Assembly: GCA_030267965.1 (NCBI GenBank)
Contig: BRYA01000626.1
Coordinates: 1 to 54,201, forward strand
Origin: Triparma columacea
Lineage: Eukaryota > Sar > Bolidophyceae > Parmales > Triparmaceae
Direction of reading: 5' to 3'
DNA: 54,201 nt
The translations under genes were made by a program, and so were the position numbers. Shown piece by piece: positions 1 to 11,597 of this stretch. Every line of letters begins with the position of its first letter. Positions within the stretch are counted from its first letter, which is position 1. The notes under the pieces were generated by a model, which worked only from the letters and a program-made list of their open reading frames with translations, was not told the origin of the DNA and made no database searches.

Positions 1-70
1 CCTAACCCTAACCCTAACCCTAACCCTAACCCTAACCCTAACCCTAACCCTAACCCTAACCCTAACCCTA
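1..70. repeat. Telomere, (CCCTAA)n
   Basis: About 11.7 uninterrupted copies of CCCTAA run from the first base. The C-rich strand reads 5'->3' into the window, so the chromosome end is on the left. The unit is TTAGGG on the other strand, the type common in stramenopiles, animals and fungi. Confidence 0.97.
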
Positions 71-188
71 CACAACCTTTACTCACTACACACCCTTTAC
101 TCACCACACACCCTTTACTCATTACACACCCTTTACTCACTACACACCCTTTACTCTCTACACACCCTTTACTCTCTACACACCTTTT
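71..188. repeat. Subtelomeric 18-bp minisatellite
   Basis: Six head-to-tail copies of an 18-bp unit close to CACACCCTTTACTCACTA begin directly after the telomere. The last copies vary to CTCTCTA, and a partial copy ends near 188. Confidence 0.9.
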
Positions 189-270
189 CACTACCAGATC
201 AAAAAGTAACGGTTATCGTATCCTTCACACACTTTACAACCTTCACACATTTTACCTTTATTCTTTCATC

Positions 271-630
271 TTATACCCTCCTCCCTTCTACTCTCACTAT
301 TTAACTACTCTCTTTTCTCCACAACCACACTCACACTTCTTTTATTCATCCTTATACACATCTACTACACTTTCACACATCATTCCACCTTATACCCTCC
401 TCTCTTCTACTCTCACTCCTTAACATTTCTCACTTCTCCACAACTACACTCACCCTCTTTTACTTTTTCTTTATACACATTTACTACACATACACACATC
501 ATTCCACCTTTATACCCTCCCCTCTTCTTCTCACATTCCTTAACTCCTCTTTCTCCTAAACCCAAACCACACTCACCTTCCTTTTATTCATCCCCATACA
601 CATCAACTACAAACAACTATAACACTTCCA
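271..630. repeat. Subtelomeric ~120-bp minisatellite, about 3 copies
   Basis: The anchor TTATACCCTC recurs at 271, 390 and 510, a period of 119-120 bp. It is followed each time by similar CTCTTCTACTCTCAC, CACACTCAC and ATACACAT segments. Copies are imperfect and the third fades near 630. The whole 189-788 interval is C/T/A-rich with few G on the + strand, and I see no gene in it. Confidence 0.8.
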
Positions 631-788
631 CAACCTTTTAAAAACTTTATCTGCATCTACTACACTTCCATTATACTCACATACCACTTTAACACTCCCA
701 CAATACATTGACTACACTTAAAACCCTTTCAAAATACTCAAAACTATAACATATCAAATCAATTTTTCCTAAAAATGTTGCTGCCCTA

Positions 789-3700
789 TTAGTCACTTCC
801 CACCTCATCTTCAAGCGGCACAACACTGCTTACTTTAGCCTTCCCATCTCCTACCCCTATAATATCTCCACCATCAGCGCCTCCAACACTTGCTCTCCTA
901 ATGCTTGCTCTAAAAGCACCTGCGAGACCACCCTCAGCTTCAGCATTGACACTTGCTCTCCTAGCACTCTCTCTCCTTCTAGCATGTCCTGCTCCTGGAA
1001 TGTATTCAACTGGCACTTTAGCTCTCATTGCTTCATTGAACCAATCTGGCTTCTCCTCTTCCCATCTCTCCCAATTTGCCTCTACCCAAGCTTTCACTTC
1101 CTCTTTTATTGACTTCCAGTGATGCCTTGATGTATTGAAGACAGTATCAGCCTTCTTCCCGTCGTCTTGATGAGTGTGATATTTTTTTATTGTTAATTTT
1201 TTCCCTGTCTCATAGCTGAAAAATGTACCTAAGCACTGTTTCTCAATGTTCAAGAAAAATACAGCAAAGGACACAACTGTATATGGCATAACTAACCTGA
1301 CTACTTTCCATGCTAATATAAGCCCTTCGTCTGTAACATCTCCCCTTTCAGCTAGAATTGTAGCTATTGGAAGACTTCCCATTGTCAACACAAATCCAAG
1401 CACCCAATATATTCCACCAAGCTCATTAGGATGCCTAAACTGCACAATTGATGTGAAGTCTGTGACTACCTTCACCAGAACTCTAGCTACAATGCTACTC
1501 ACTATTTCTACATTGCCACCAACAGGCATGAAATACCAAAAGTCTCCTCTCAAGATCTTCACCAACAAGTATAGAGCAAGGTCAGTACCAACATAGAGAG
1601 AGACCCATCTACCATCAAGTAGCCCTAATACAACTATTGTCATGCACCTTATCACAAGCATGCATGCGCTAAAGAACATCATTGTAACAAATATTATAGA
1701 TCTTTTGGTGGGATTTGCAGGAACATACCCATAGAAGTCGGGCACTTGCTCTCTTTTCACTGGGTCAGTGTCCCAGTCATAACTGATACTTGCTGATGCA
1801 AAGCCTGTTGTCAAAGCTGAAACTGAAAGTGAGACCCAAGCTGCAATTGCAACATTTTCTTTACTTTTGGCAATAGCCATGAGCTGGATAATCACTCCAG
1901 GTATGGCCTCAGCAAACATCTCAATCCCTTTCATGACAGTCATCTCGTACATAGGATCAGAGGCATGTCCAGCTTCTCGTTTATCACCAGCTGCAACTCT
2001 ATATGCATCGACAGCAGGTTTAAACCCAATCAAAATAGGAAACCATTCCCTTAAGACCCTTTTCATCCCCAACTTTCTGTTTTGTCCCCAAACAAAAAGC
2101 ATCTGTATCCCTATGGACGCCATCAAACTTGCCAAAGATGCCTTAAAGTAACCATATTTCTGATCATCCAAGAACATATACGTCACATACACATCTGTCA
2201 GCAAATCAGTCATGCTTGTGATAGCCCCAACAGTAACCCTTGCTTTCAACCCCCAAGGAACTTCTTCCAAAAGTCTGTAGCTAATAGTCTCAAGCATAGG
2301 TCTAAACCATTCATATTCCTCATCAAGCTCCTGTAGAGCTGAGAAATTCAAGATGAAGGCATCTACTGCAGCAATTGGCTGAGTGTTAATAGCCAAGCTC
2401 CTCGCTAGGGACTCTCCAATCTCCCTTCCATCCTTTTCCACTAGCCCGGCAGCCCTACCTTCTACCTTCCTCAACTTGCCCAGCTTGTTCTTGACAACAG
2501 CGCCAATCATTGGTGTGACAAACACATATTTCTCTGCAGCCTGTCTCAGCACATAGTTTCTCCTAATAAATGACCTGACAGCTTCCTCCTTTGTCATTCC
2601 CTTTTTCCTAAAACTCAATGCAACCAACAGTTGCTCACCCAACAACTGCCCTATTTGTTTAGGATCTAAACCTGCATATTCTTGTGTAGTATCATTCACA
2701 GCATGTGAAGAAACCAATGCACCTCCATTGTCCAAGCCAACACTTGCTCTCCTAATACTTGCTCTCATTGCACCTGCTAGACCACCCTCGGCTTCAGCAT
2801 CAACACTTGCTCTCCTCACACTCTCTCTCCTTCTAGCATCTCCATCTGATGGAATGAAGTCTACAGGTACTGTTGCTTTTATCACATCAGAAAACCACTC
2901 TGGCTGCTCCTCTTCCCATTTAGCCCAGTTTAACTTGACCCATTTCTTAATTTCTCCTTCAATTGAGACCCAGTGATGCCTTGAACGCTTCAGAGTTTCA
3001 AACTTCATATTATCACTTTCTCCTTCAAGGAAAAAGGCCATTGAATAGTCCTTTGATCTCTGTGTGCTCCAGAAGGTGTGCCAGTACTTCTTCTCAATGT
3101 TCCAAAAGAAGACAGCAAAGCACAGAGTAGTTATCGGTATGAAAGAGGTCATAATAAATGATGCAATATCAATTGCTCCCTCCTCTACATAAGGTGAAGC
3201 TACATATATTGACATTGGTAGGCTCGCCATTGTCAACAAGAGACCAAACAACCAATAGGCTCCCCCGACTTCATTAGGATGTCTTAATTGCGCCATCGAA
3301 GTGAAGTCTACGATGATCTTTGGCAATACTCTGAAAAGAATACTAGTCACAATCTCTGCCTTACCCCCCAATGGAATCCAGTACCAAAAGTCTCCCCTGA
3401 ATATCTTAACCAACAAGTACAGACCAAGGTCAGCTCCAATGTAGAGAAATGCCCAACTACCTCCCATCAATCCAAGAAGAACTATTGTTGTACATCTTAT
3501 GAGAAGCATCCCTGCCGTAAAGAGCAACGTAGACAAAAACACTACCGTTCTCTTGCTTGCTGCAGTGGGTATGTAACCATAGAAGTCTGGTGCCTGTTCT
3601 CTCCTAGCAGGGTCTGTGTCCCAGTCGTAACTTATCGTTGCTGAGGCAAAGCCTGTTGTAATTGCTGACACTGCAACAGAAAGCCATGCTGAAGTTCCAA

Positions 3701-6700
3701 CCTCTTTGTCACTTGTTGCTATTGCCATAAGTTGGATGATCACACCAGGGATTGCCTCAGCAAACATCTCTATACATTTCATGTAAGTCATTTCTGCCAT
3801 TGAGTCAGTTGCAGCCCCAATCTCTTGTTTTGCTCCCGTTGCAACCCTGTAAGCATCAACTGCAGGCTTGTACCCAAGCAAGATTGGAATCCACTCTGAC
3901 ACCATCCTCTTCATCCCCAACTTCCTGTTCTGCACCCAAACAAAAAGTATTTGAATCCCAATTGAAACCATCAAACTTGCCAAAGATGCCTTAAAGTACC
4001 CATACTTCTTGTCACTCCAAAACTTGGATGTCACATACACATCAGTTACCAAATCAAGCATGCTTGTGACAGCACCAACAGTCACCCTTGCCTTTAAGCC
4101 TATGGTAGACTTCATAAATAGTTTCATGACAATCTCCTCAAGCATGGGCCTTAACCACACTTGTTCATTCATGACTTCTTGCACTTCAGTGAATTGATGT
4201 GCCCATTCATCTACAGCATGAGCAGAAGTTGCAGTGGTCAACATGACTGCTGTCATTGCACCGCCAATCTCCCACCCCCTGGCTTCCTCTTCATTCTTAA
4301 CTTCTCCCTCATTTGTCGCTCTCCTTTTAAATTTGTTCATAACCACAGCATACAGCATAGTTCTCATGAAATCATGCTGCTCTGTGATCTCTGATAGCGC
4401 CCTATTGGCAGCAATGAATTCCCTCACAACCTCTACTTTACTGTCCTCAACATTCCTTTTCTTCACTCTCTCCATCAGCTGCTCTCCAAACCTCCTCCCA
4501 TCCTGTTCCCCTGCTTCTGTGCTCGTCAGAAGGTTATCAAAGTAGTAAGCAGCATCAGTTGCCATGCTCAGGTGCTTGATTACACTCTTTTTGCTCGCAG
4601 CTTTTCCTGTACCCTTATGTCTCGTCATCATTTCAACGTCTGTCTTCATCTGGCCAGTCTCTGAGAACCTTACAGCTGTGAGATGCCCTTCATGTTCAAC
4701 TGTGATTACAAGTTTCTGGTTGTTGACTCTATGAAGCTTGAGCTGGGATTCAACTCCACTTTTAATGCCCCAGAAGAATGCTGCAACTTCCTTGTGGGAT
4801 GATCTCACAGTTATTGAAGTCTTTCCCCATCCCATTTGATTCTCTGTCTTTATCAATGTCTGTCCAGACAATGCACTACCGATCTCTTGAGCCCCTTCAA
4901 TCTCGTCAAAATGACTTTTAATCCCTGGTGCTCCCTCAACTGCAATTTCCTCAAGCTTTTCAATAATCTGCTGTCTATTAAAGGCTTCAATCTCTTGGCT
5001 CTTGTCAAACCAGCTCCTTATGTGAATCATATTGCTGGCTGTCTTAATTGCCAGTTTATTCATCAACCAGACTGGCACAGCTCCCTTAATGTCGTATCTT
5101 GAAGCATAAGAGGCACGTGTTTGTTTGATTGTCCCCCGGTTCTCCAAGCTTTCAAACAACCACGTTGTCCGGAATGAAATTAAGACATTACCTCTTGCAG
5201 GTGGCATGTCATCCATCAGCTCAGTTGTATCTTCGTAGATAATCCATGCCTTGTCTCCCTCCTTTTTCCAGATTATTTTGCTGTGTCCTTCCCTGAGAGC
5301 GACTCCAACTCCCAAATTCTGGATTCGCAAATAGAGCTGCGAGTGATTGTTTATCCTCCTCACATGTTGTTTGACAATCTTTTTATCTTTCAGGCCAGCT
5401 TGCCTCTTTCTGCTATCCTTGATAAAGTCATATGCAGTACATTCTTCAATAGGTGCATCCAAAATAGCTTCGCAAAGACCTACTCCATGTGTGTCTCCTT
5501 CTAGATGTACAAACTTTACCTTGACCCTCTCATCAGGACTCTTCAGATCATCAAAATTCCTCCCCTCCTTGCACTTCTCATAAAACTCCTTCCCCTTCCT
5601 GATTGCATCCTCCTCCTCATCTGTGTAAGCTTGGGGCTCATTCTTGATGATGTTGGCAAGAGAGACTAGTGCCGCTTTATCAACCTCTTCATCCCGCTGG
5701 AAAGTTTTTGCAATGTTGTAAACAACTCCTAAGACTTTGGGGGCTAAACGATTCAAGACAGGAACTGGAATATGACCGCCCAAATCGAACTCCTGTCTAA
5801 TGTTTATATGGCACTGATTTACTTCACCTTCAACAGCCTGCACATTGGTAGCAGTGAAGATTGCTGTGGTTTTCCCCCTTACCAATTTGCCCATGCTACC
5901 TCCGTAGTCAACCTCTTCGCCGATTGGCTTGACACCTACTGACACTCTGTCATTTTTGTCTCGCTTCCAAATGAAGTGCATCAAAAACTCTCTATTTCGT
6001 AGCAGCCTCGGCATCTTTCTGACAAATGCAAAGAATTTCTCATTGATCCTCCCTCCCTGTTTTCTGACCTCAAACCTTGCTGGGTTTCCTTCTTCTCTGT
6101 CCGTACTGGCTCTTGCCCTGCTGCAGAGCAAAAAATACCACGCAGCAGCTGTGGGTGTATCAAGGTTAATTACATTTGACATTTCATATCTCCCCCCCCC
6201 CTTAATACCACTTACCTTCCTCAGCCGTGCAATCTGCCATTCCCTCAGCTTGCACAAGCGTGATGCTCCTCTCGTTTGTCTTTTGCTGCCCGTGCTTCAC
6301 CCCCATCTTGACACCTTGATAAGGTGAAGCAATATCCTCCCATCCACCGACACCTCCAAACAGCTTCTCCAACTCCCCAAACACCTTCTTCAGGTCCTCC
6401 TCCAACTCAACACCCTCCCTCATCCTCTCCACCAAGGCCCCTCTGACTTCAGCATCAACTTCCTTCCCGTTCCTCCTGAACTTCTTCTGCAACCTGTTGG
6501 CCTCAATAAGCTGACTCTTTGTAAGGTAGTCAACTGCCTTGTCCATCACTGCCTTTTGAAGAAGGCCAGTAAATTTCAGATCAACTGTTTGAATGCGTGT
6601 CACTCTGCAGACATTTGGGGCAACCTCATTGAAGAAGTAGACACCTGTAGTCTCTGCTAGCACAAATCCTTCCTTACTGAGGTCCTTGAAGCCTCCTCCT

Positions 6701-8403
6701 GGATACTCTGTCATTGGCACAAAAGCCAACATGTATGAAGTCCTGCCACTGCTCAACTTGATTTTCTTCCAAGTAAACCAGGCTTCAAAGAGGCGGTCTT
6801 TTGCTGGCTTAGGCACGTGTAATCCTTGGTGTTGATGGTGACTTCTAGTTCCATCAACATTATGCCTAAAAACCCTAGGCAGATTGCCATTCTCCTTCAG
6901 ATGCTTTCTTGCATAAGCGTAAGTCTCGCCTAAACTTAGCTCAGCTAGCATACCCTCTGCTGACTTGTCCACAGTGACCCCATAGGCTCCCCACACATTG
7001 TCCCCCTTTCTCCACAAGAACTTGTCCACCCCCTCCTTCAATGTCCCCTTGACTCTCTTCCCCTTTGTGTGAAATTCCTTCTCTAGCCTCCCAACCCTCT
7101 CCAACATTGCCTCCTCCTCTATTGTCAGATGCGGTGCTCTCGGCATGAACTCCACCACAAAGTGTCTTTTCCTCCTCTCATCAATGACTGCAGGCTGTCT
7201 GAATTTCTTCCCGACCTCCTCCACAATACCCTTTACTGCTGCATGCGCAGCCTTGACGTCTCCCTTCTTGATCCTGCCACTGTTCCAGCTTTCAACCCTA
7301 GATCTCGTGGATCTCGCACTCTTGAAAGTAGGACGCGCACTCTTTGAGCTTTTGTTTGTGCTAATGCCAACTTCCGATTTCATCTCTGTTACCCTCTCCT
7401 CTGCCTTAAGAGTTCCCACCATGGTGACTGCAGTTTGTCCAAACTCAAAGTCAGTGAAGCTGAGCTCCCCCTTAATGACACCTCGTTGGACAGTCTTGGT
7501 CTTTATTGACGCTAGAATTTCGACGAGCATCGCTGATGCCTCATCAGAAAGGTCGTCCTCATCAAGGGGTGCCAACTCCATAATGTTCATCGATTTGTCA
7601 GGAGATACGACTTTGACGTCGAGGAGAAATTCGACAAACTTATTCCCGCTGCCGTAGTGCTGCCAGTAGACGAGTCTGTGAATGACTCCTTCCTTTTCGC
7701 CATACTCCTGGATGGTCTTTCTTCGGAACTTGCCCTGCTCACAATCGGTGAGGAGAAAGTCAATGATCTTGTCCCGCTCGTCATGGAATACATCAGCAAG
7801 CTCTATAATATTCGCATCGACGCCGGTGGAATTGTCGATGATGCCTTCAACTGCTCCTCTGTCCTCCAGAAGCTTCACAAGTTTGCCTTGTTTGGGTCCA
7901 AAAACTGTGTAATCGATATCTAGGGGACCGTGTATTGCGGAGGGTGTTTGATTGGGGCTGGAGAGGGGCTGTAGGAGGTCTTTGTTCCTTACGGTGTTGT
8001 CAGGATCTAATGTCATGGACTGAGCGGCAGTGGCGAGGCTGTCAGTCGCAAGGCCGAATGGCGTGTGGCTGGGAGTCGCGCACCCAACAGCCCTGTCAAT
8101 CTCCTCATCAGTCTGGGTGGCTCCACCTATGCCTGCAAGGGACGCTTTGTTTCCCTTGGCTTTTTCCTCCACTGAATTCTCGTTGCCACTGCCATCAGGA
8201 GGATCGTCGTCGCAAAAAACCCGTCCATTCTCCATATTATTGTCATCGATAGTGTCAATAACATCTTCAGGCGCACCAAATATCCCCTCGCTCACCCCGC
8301 TGGCGATGTTGATGGGTTTCCCATGGTCCTTGAGGCCATTCTCGTCGTCTATTCTGGCTACGATGTGCTTGTCCTCCTGCTGGGGGCTGTCTTTAGTGCT
8401 CAT
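789..8403 (-). CDS. Giant START-like / XK-related-like multipass membrane protein
   Basis: Two exons (6216-8403 and 789-6148) join across a 67-nt GT-AG intron (6149-6215); phase 1 matches and the product is 2,515 aa. The join restores a START-domain core reading AEE|AAAWYFLLCSRAR near residue 730. Residues ~150-1300 hold at least three START-like modules; two end in the typical 'D.GG.IP..LN' or 'D.KGAVPVWLMNKL' helix. START domains bind lipids. A membrane module follows at ~1410-1760 and repeats at ~2030-2380. Its D-x3-D first helix, Q at the second-helix end and 'IEMFAEAIPGVIIQL' motif resemble XK-related scramblases (fEtfLEsaPQ). Each module is followed by a basic tail with RRxS-type phosphosites (~1833 and ~2450). 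Transcription runs toward the telomere. START assignment is fairly secure. XKR homology is my inference, and lipid transfer or scrambling is speculative. Confidence 0.85.
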
Positions 8404-8514
8404 TTCGACACTCGAATTGGCTTTCTTGTTGTCTAACGGTGCGTAAGGGAGGATAAAAGGGTTCGGTGAGCTTCGTACGGAACAAATTGAGCTTCGCGTG
8501 CTATTTACGACCAG

Positions 8515-8836
8515 TTACAAGAAATTGCCAACAAGGCCCCCCTGTGCCCCAACAGTCTTGCCATCTGCTGTGTTCCTCCACCATGATCTTCACGAATGGA
8601 AAGGTTTGCGAAGGCCCAAAGTCTCAATTTCTCGTCTTATTATCCCCCCTCCCTATGCCTTACTTACCTTGACGAGTATGCTGTCCGGAAGCTTAGGTTT
8701 GAGCCTGGAGCAGGAGGGCTCAGGGCAGGATGGACAATGTTGTGGTTGTTGGACAGCGGAGGAGTCAAATATGCAATGAGGTTCTGGTGGGAGTCGTAGA
8801 TGAATGCAAAAGGTGAGTTACGGGGTGCGAGAGGTC
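8515..8836 (-). CDS. 3' part of an unrecognised spliced gene
   Basis: Two exons seem readable: 8668-8836, with a strong GTAAGTAAG donor, and 8515-8587, after a GAAG acceptor. Joined in phase 2 they give about 80 residues containing AFIYDSHQNLIAYLTPPL and ending GGLVGNFL-stop. The upstream acceptor at 8837 needs an earlier phase-1 exon that I could not place. It lies head-to-tail, 111 bp upstream of the START/XKR-like gene. No family recognised. It may be a real small gene, a relic or chance; the + strand of the same stretch is also open. Confidence 0.35.
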
Positions 8837-10482
8837 CTATTGGGGGAGATCACCAAAACCAGTAAGAGCAGTTGCGGCGAGGGGGAGTGTTGGGGGAGGC
8901 CTAGGGGAAGTTTCGCTTCAACGAGGAAGGTTTTGCGTCGAGTTCGATGTCAACAAGAGCTGAGGTGCTCTTAATTTGGTGTTAGGTAGTCGTACACTAG
9001 ATTAATTTTGTGGTTAAGGATGTGCACTTGCAAATCGAAAATCGGAAAAATTTAATTGTCTATTTTATACCTACGAAATATATATTGTTAGCAACAATCA
9101 ATATCGTAAACTAATTTATTATAAATGATACTATTGAACTTGATTTGACAACTCAAGAATATAATTTTAGTAATGTCTCAAATGTAACTTGATATGTGCA
9201 ATTATCATTAATATATAGTATTTTGAATGTTTTGGTACATTTATATCTCCTAAATAAATATTTGAAATTTCTCAGGTGTTAAATATTTTGCTATATGGAT
9301 TGTTGTACATTTTGAAATCAATTGAGGAAATTATAAACGCACATCAAAATACATTAAAATTTCAATGCATTCTTGTATGAAAATAGGAAGGCCTTTCAAA
9401 AATTTGGGATTTTTTGTTTTTGGAAATTGACCTATTACTTGCCTGGGGGCGCCGCACCACGCACCAATTTGACGATTGGTTCAACACAGACAACACACGC
9501 TCAGCCACTTACCGCAACGAGCACCTTAACGCACCTAAGCTAATCACTTTTTATCACCAATATATATCGGTTCAAAAAGGAGGACCAGACTGACAGAACG
9601 TCGATGACTGAGCGAACGGTGTTTGTTGTAAAGCAATGAGAGTTTCTAAGTCTATTTAGGAAGGGAAGGGCTCTTGGTTCGGGTTCACATTTCGTGCCCA
9701 CATCCCCTCTCCACTTCGTCACTCCGCATTCATCAAAGTCCTTCTTGAAAATTTGTCTCTTGAAGGCGCCCTACTATAGCAACTCGCTGGTTGTACCTTA
9801 CCCCGCGAGATAACGTAATCCGCTTCGCTCATTCCCCCGCCTCCGATCGTCTTCTCCTGTACTGTGATCACTCAACTTCAATTCAACCAGACAGTAACAC
9901 CGAAACCATCCTTGGTTTCCGCAATATTCCCAGTTTATATTGAACCGAACTTACTCTGTTAGGGTTTGGAGGGAAGGTTAGAATAGGATAATGGGAGGGG
10001 AAAGTTCTAAAAAAATATGCTCAACATCCGCGTGAGTTGGTTTCAAATTCAAAGTAACTGCATTTATTTTCCCTATTGCGACGAAAGTGAAGGCCTGCCG
10101 CGTCCCATGAAAATGCGGAGGAATTATCGCCGTCCTCTCTCCCCTCCCATGGGTGTCGTGATTATGCCTGTGCGTGATTTTTGAGTGTTGCAATTAAGTT
10201 CTCGAACCAGTGGTGAAGAGATTTCAAGGATCGTATTTTGTTTGCGTAAGGTTGCGTTTTCTGTTAAGTTAAGGAAGATGGACAGCACTTTTTTGGAATG
10301 CTTTATTTCGTTGACTTGTAGGTAAGCGGGGTGGGGGGTTGGATGTTCATGGTTACACTGACATTAAGAAAACCAAATCCGAACGTAGGTTCCACCGGGG
10401 AAGTTCTCCAGTGTCCCCCCCTCCCGTGATAAAAACTCGCCTCCACAGTCAACGTTCCTGCCTTCCCCCCCCCCTCCATCAG
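8837..10482. other. Spacer with AT-rich block, no gene recognised
   Basis: From about 9,000 to 9,420 base composition swings to strongly AT-rich, unlike either side. The remainder is mixed sequence with short ORFs that lack coding signature. A TTAGGGTTTGG telo-box-like motif sits near 9960. I see no tRNA or other RNA gene. Confidence 0.5.
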
Positions 10483-10711
10483 CGTACAGGTGCCCCTGTA
10501 GGTGAGAAGGGTTACACCATGGGAGGGTCAAGACCCGAAGCGACCAGGAAGTTCCATGTACACGACAAGAAGAAGCTGACGTTAACGACCTCCTGTTCCC
10601 CTCCGTTTTCATTACCCCCAAAAAAGCAGTCTTATCTTAATTCGAAACCTTCAAACCTTCCTTATTACTCCCCCCCCCCCCTTTTCACCTCCTCTTCCCT
10701 CCCCCCTTTTC

Positions 10712-10975
10712 TTACACAGTATGTTTAAAGACCTGTGGGACGACGCACTTATCAACACACTTCAGCTTATCAAAGTACCAAGCCTCGCAGTCCCCGTGAC
10801 CTTTCTTTTCGATTCTTTCTTCGCATGCTTTATAAGCAGCCTCCTCTTTAGCACAGGATTTTGCACACTCGGTACGAAGCTGGGGGAGGATATCGACGGG
10901 CTCATCGTCGTCGTCGTCGTCATCGTCATCACAGGAGGCTGAGGATGAACCGAAGGGAAGAGTCCACGAGAAAGG
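10712..10975 (-). CDS. QCR6: Ubiquinol-cytochrome c reductase hinge protein (complex III), last exon
   Basis: This exon encodes 87 residues: a Ser/Cys stretch, nine consecutive Asp, then a hinge domain with EPVDILPQL, CAKSC, ACEERIEKKGHGDCEAWYF and CVDKCVVPQVFKHTV-stop. The acidic leader and paired CxxxC cysteines (two disulfides in a helical hairpin) are diagnostic of the Qcr6/UQCRH subunit, which lies on the intermembrane-space side of mitochondrial complex III beside cytochrome c1. The exon opens at a clear C-run/CAG acceptor in phase 0, so a short 5' exon with the start codon must lie upstream. I could not place it. A GTAAG overlaps the stop, so a further 3' exon cannot be excluded. The opposite-strand ORF here is a shadow. 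Confidence 0.88.
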   Translation of the reverse strand, partial: PFSWTLPFGSSSASCDDDDDDDDDEPVDILPQLRTECAKSCAKEEAAYKACEERIEKKGHGDCEAWYFDKLKCVDKCVVPQVFKHTV

Positions 10976-11597
10976 CTGGGGGGGAGAAGGGTTGGGGTGA
11001 GGGATTGGGGATGTGGGGTAGGGGGGGTTAGAGTGTTTTATAAGGACGACGATGGTGTGTGTGTGTGATTGTTGTGAGGTGTAGTTTGGGAGTGTGTATT
11101 GTTGGATTTGTTATGTTCGGTGAAAACCGGCAGGTAGATTTTGAGAGGCAAATTGGAGTATATAAGCGCGTTTGAAGGGTATAATGGTGTTAACTGTGCG
11201 CGTTAAATGTATGTACATGGTTATATATCGATATAATGGATATTTACCATATTTTGACTGTGGTAAAGTGGAGAGGCTGAGGCATCGATGGGGAGATGCG
11301 GGCGGAAAGAAGAGGGCTGAGGCCTTGACCTCAAATGGACCTCAAATAGGCCTTCAGAAAGCTTGTTTTGAGTCGGAGAAATTTGAGAACGGAGATCGTA
11401 GGGGAGGGCAGCGAACCGGAGACCGGAGCACCAAAATTCGGAGGCTAAAAAGGGCCTCAAATGGACTAAAAGAGGTTGGGCTTCAAGGCTCCCCAATCCT
11501 TTCCTTTTTTCCTTTTCCATTCCTTCTTTTTCCTTTCATCCCCCTCTACGCGTCCTAGAACCAAATTACAATATCATAACGAAATAATAACAACAAC
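10976..11597. other. Spacer; should hold the 5' exon of the hinge gene
   Basis: Contains GT-rich and G-run sequence and a minus-strand TATAAAA near 11,036-11,042. No open frame looks coding. The missing first exon of the complex III hinge gene is expected here, but no ATG plus donor in the right phase stood out. Confidence 0.4.

Noticed and set aside
6202..6257. Two overlapping ORFs (733 and 1,822 codons) read as separate genes
   Set aside because: The overlap contains a GTAAGT donor and CCCACAG acceptor in matching phase, and joining them restores a START domain.
10721..10942. + strand 73-codon ORF with hydrophobic tail
   Set aside because: It lies opposite the complex III hinge exon, whose CxxxC pattern is unmistakable. 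The VVVVVIVI run is simply the complement of poly-Asp.
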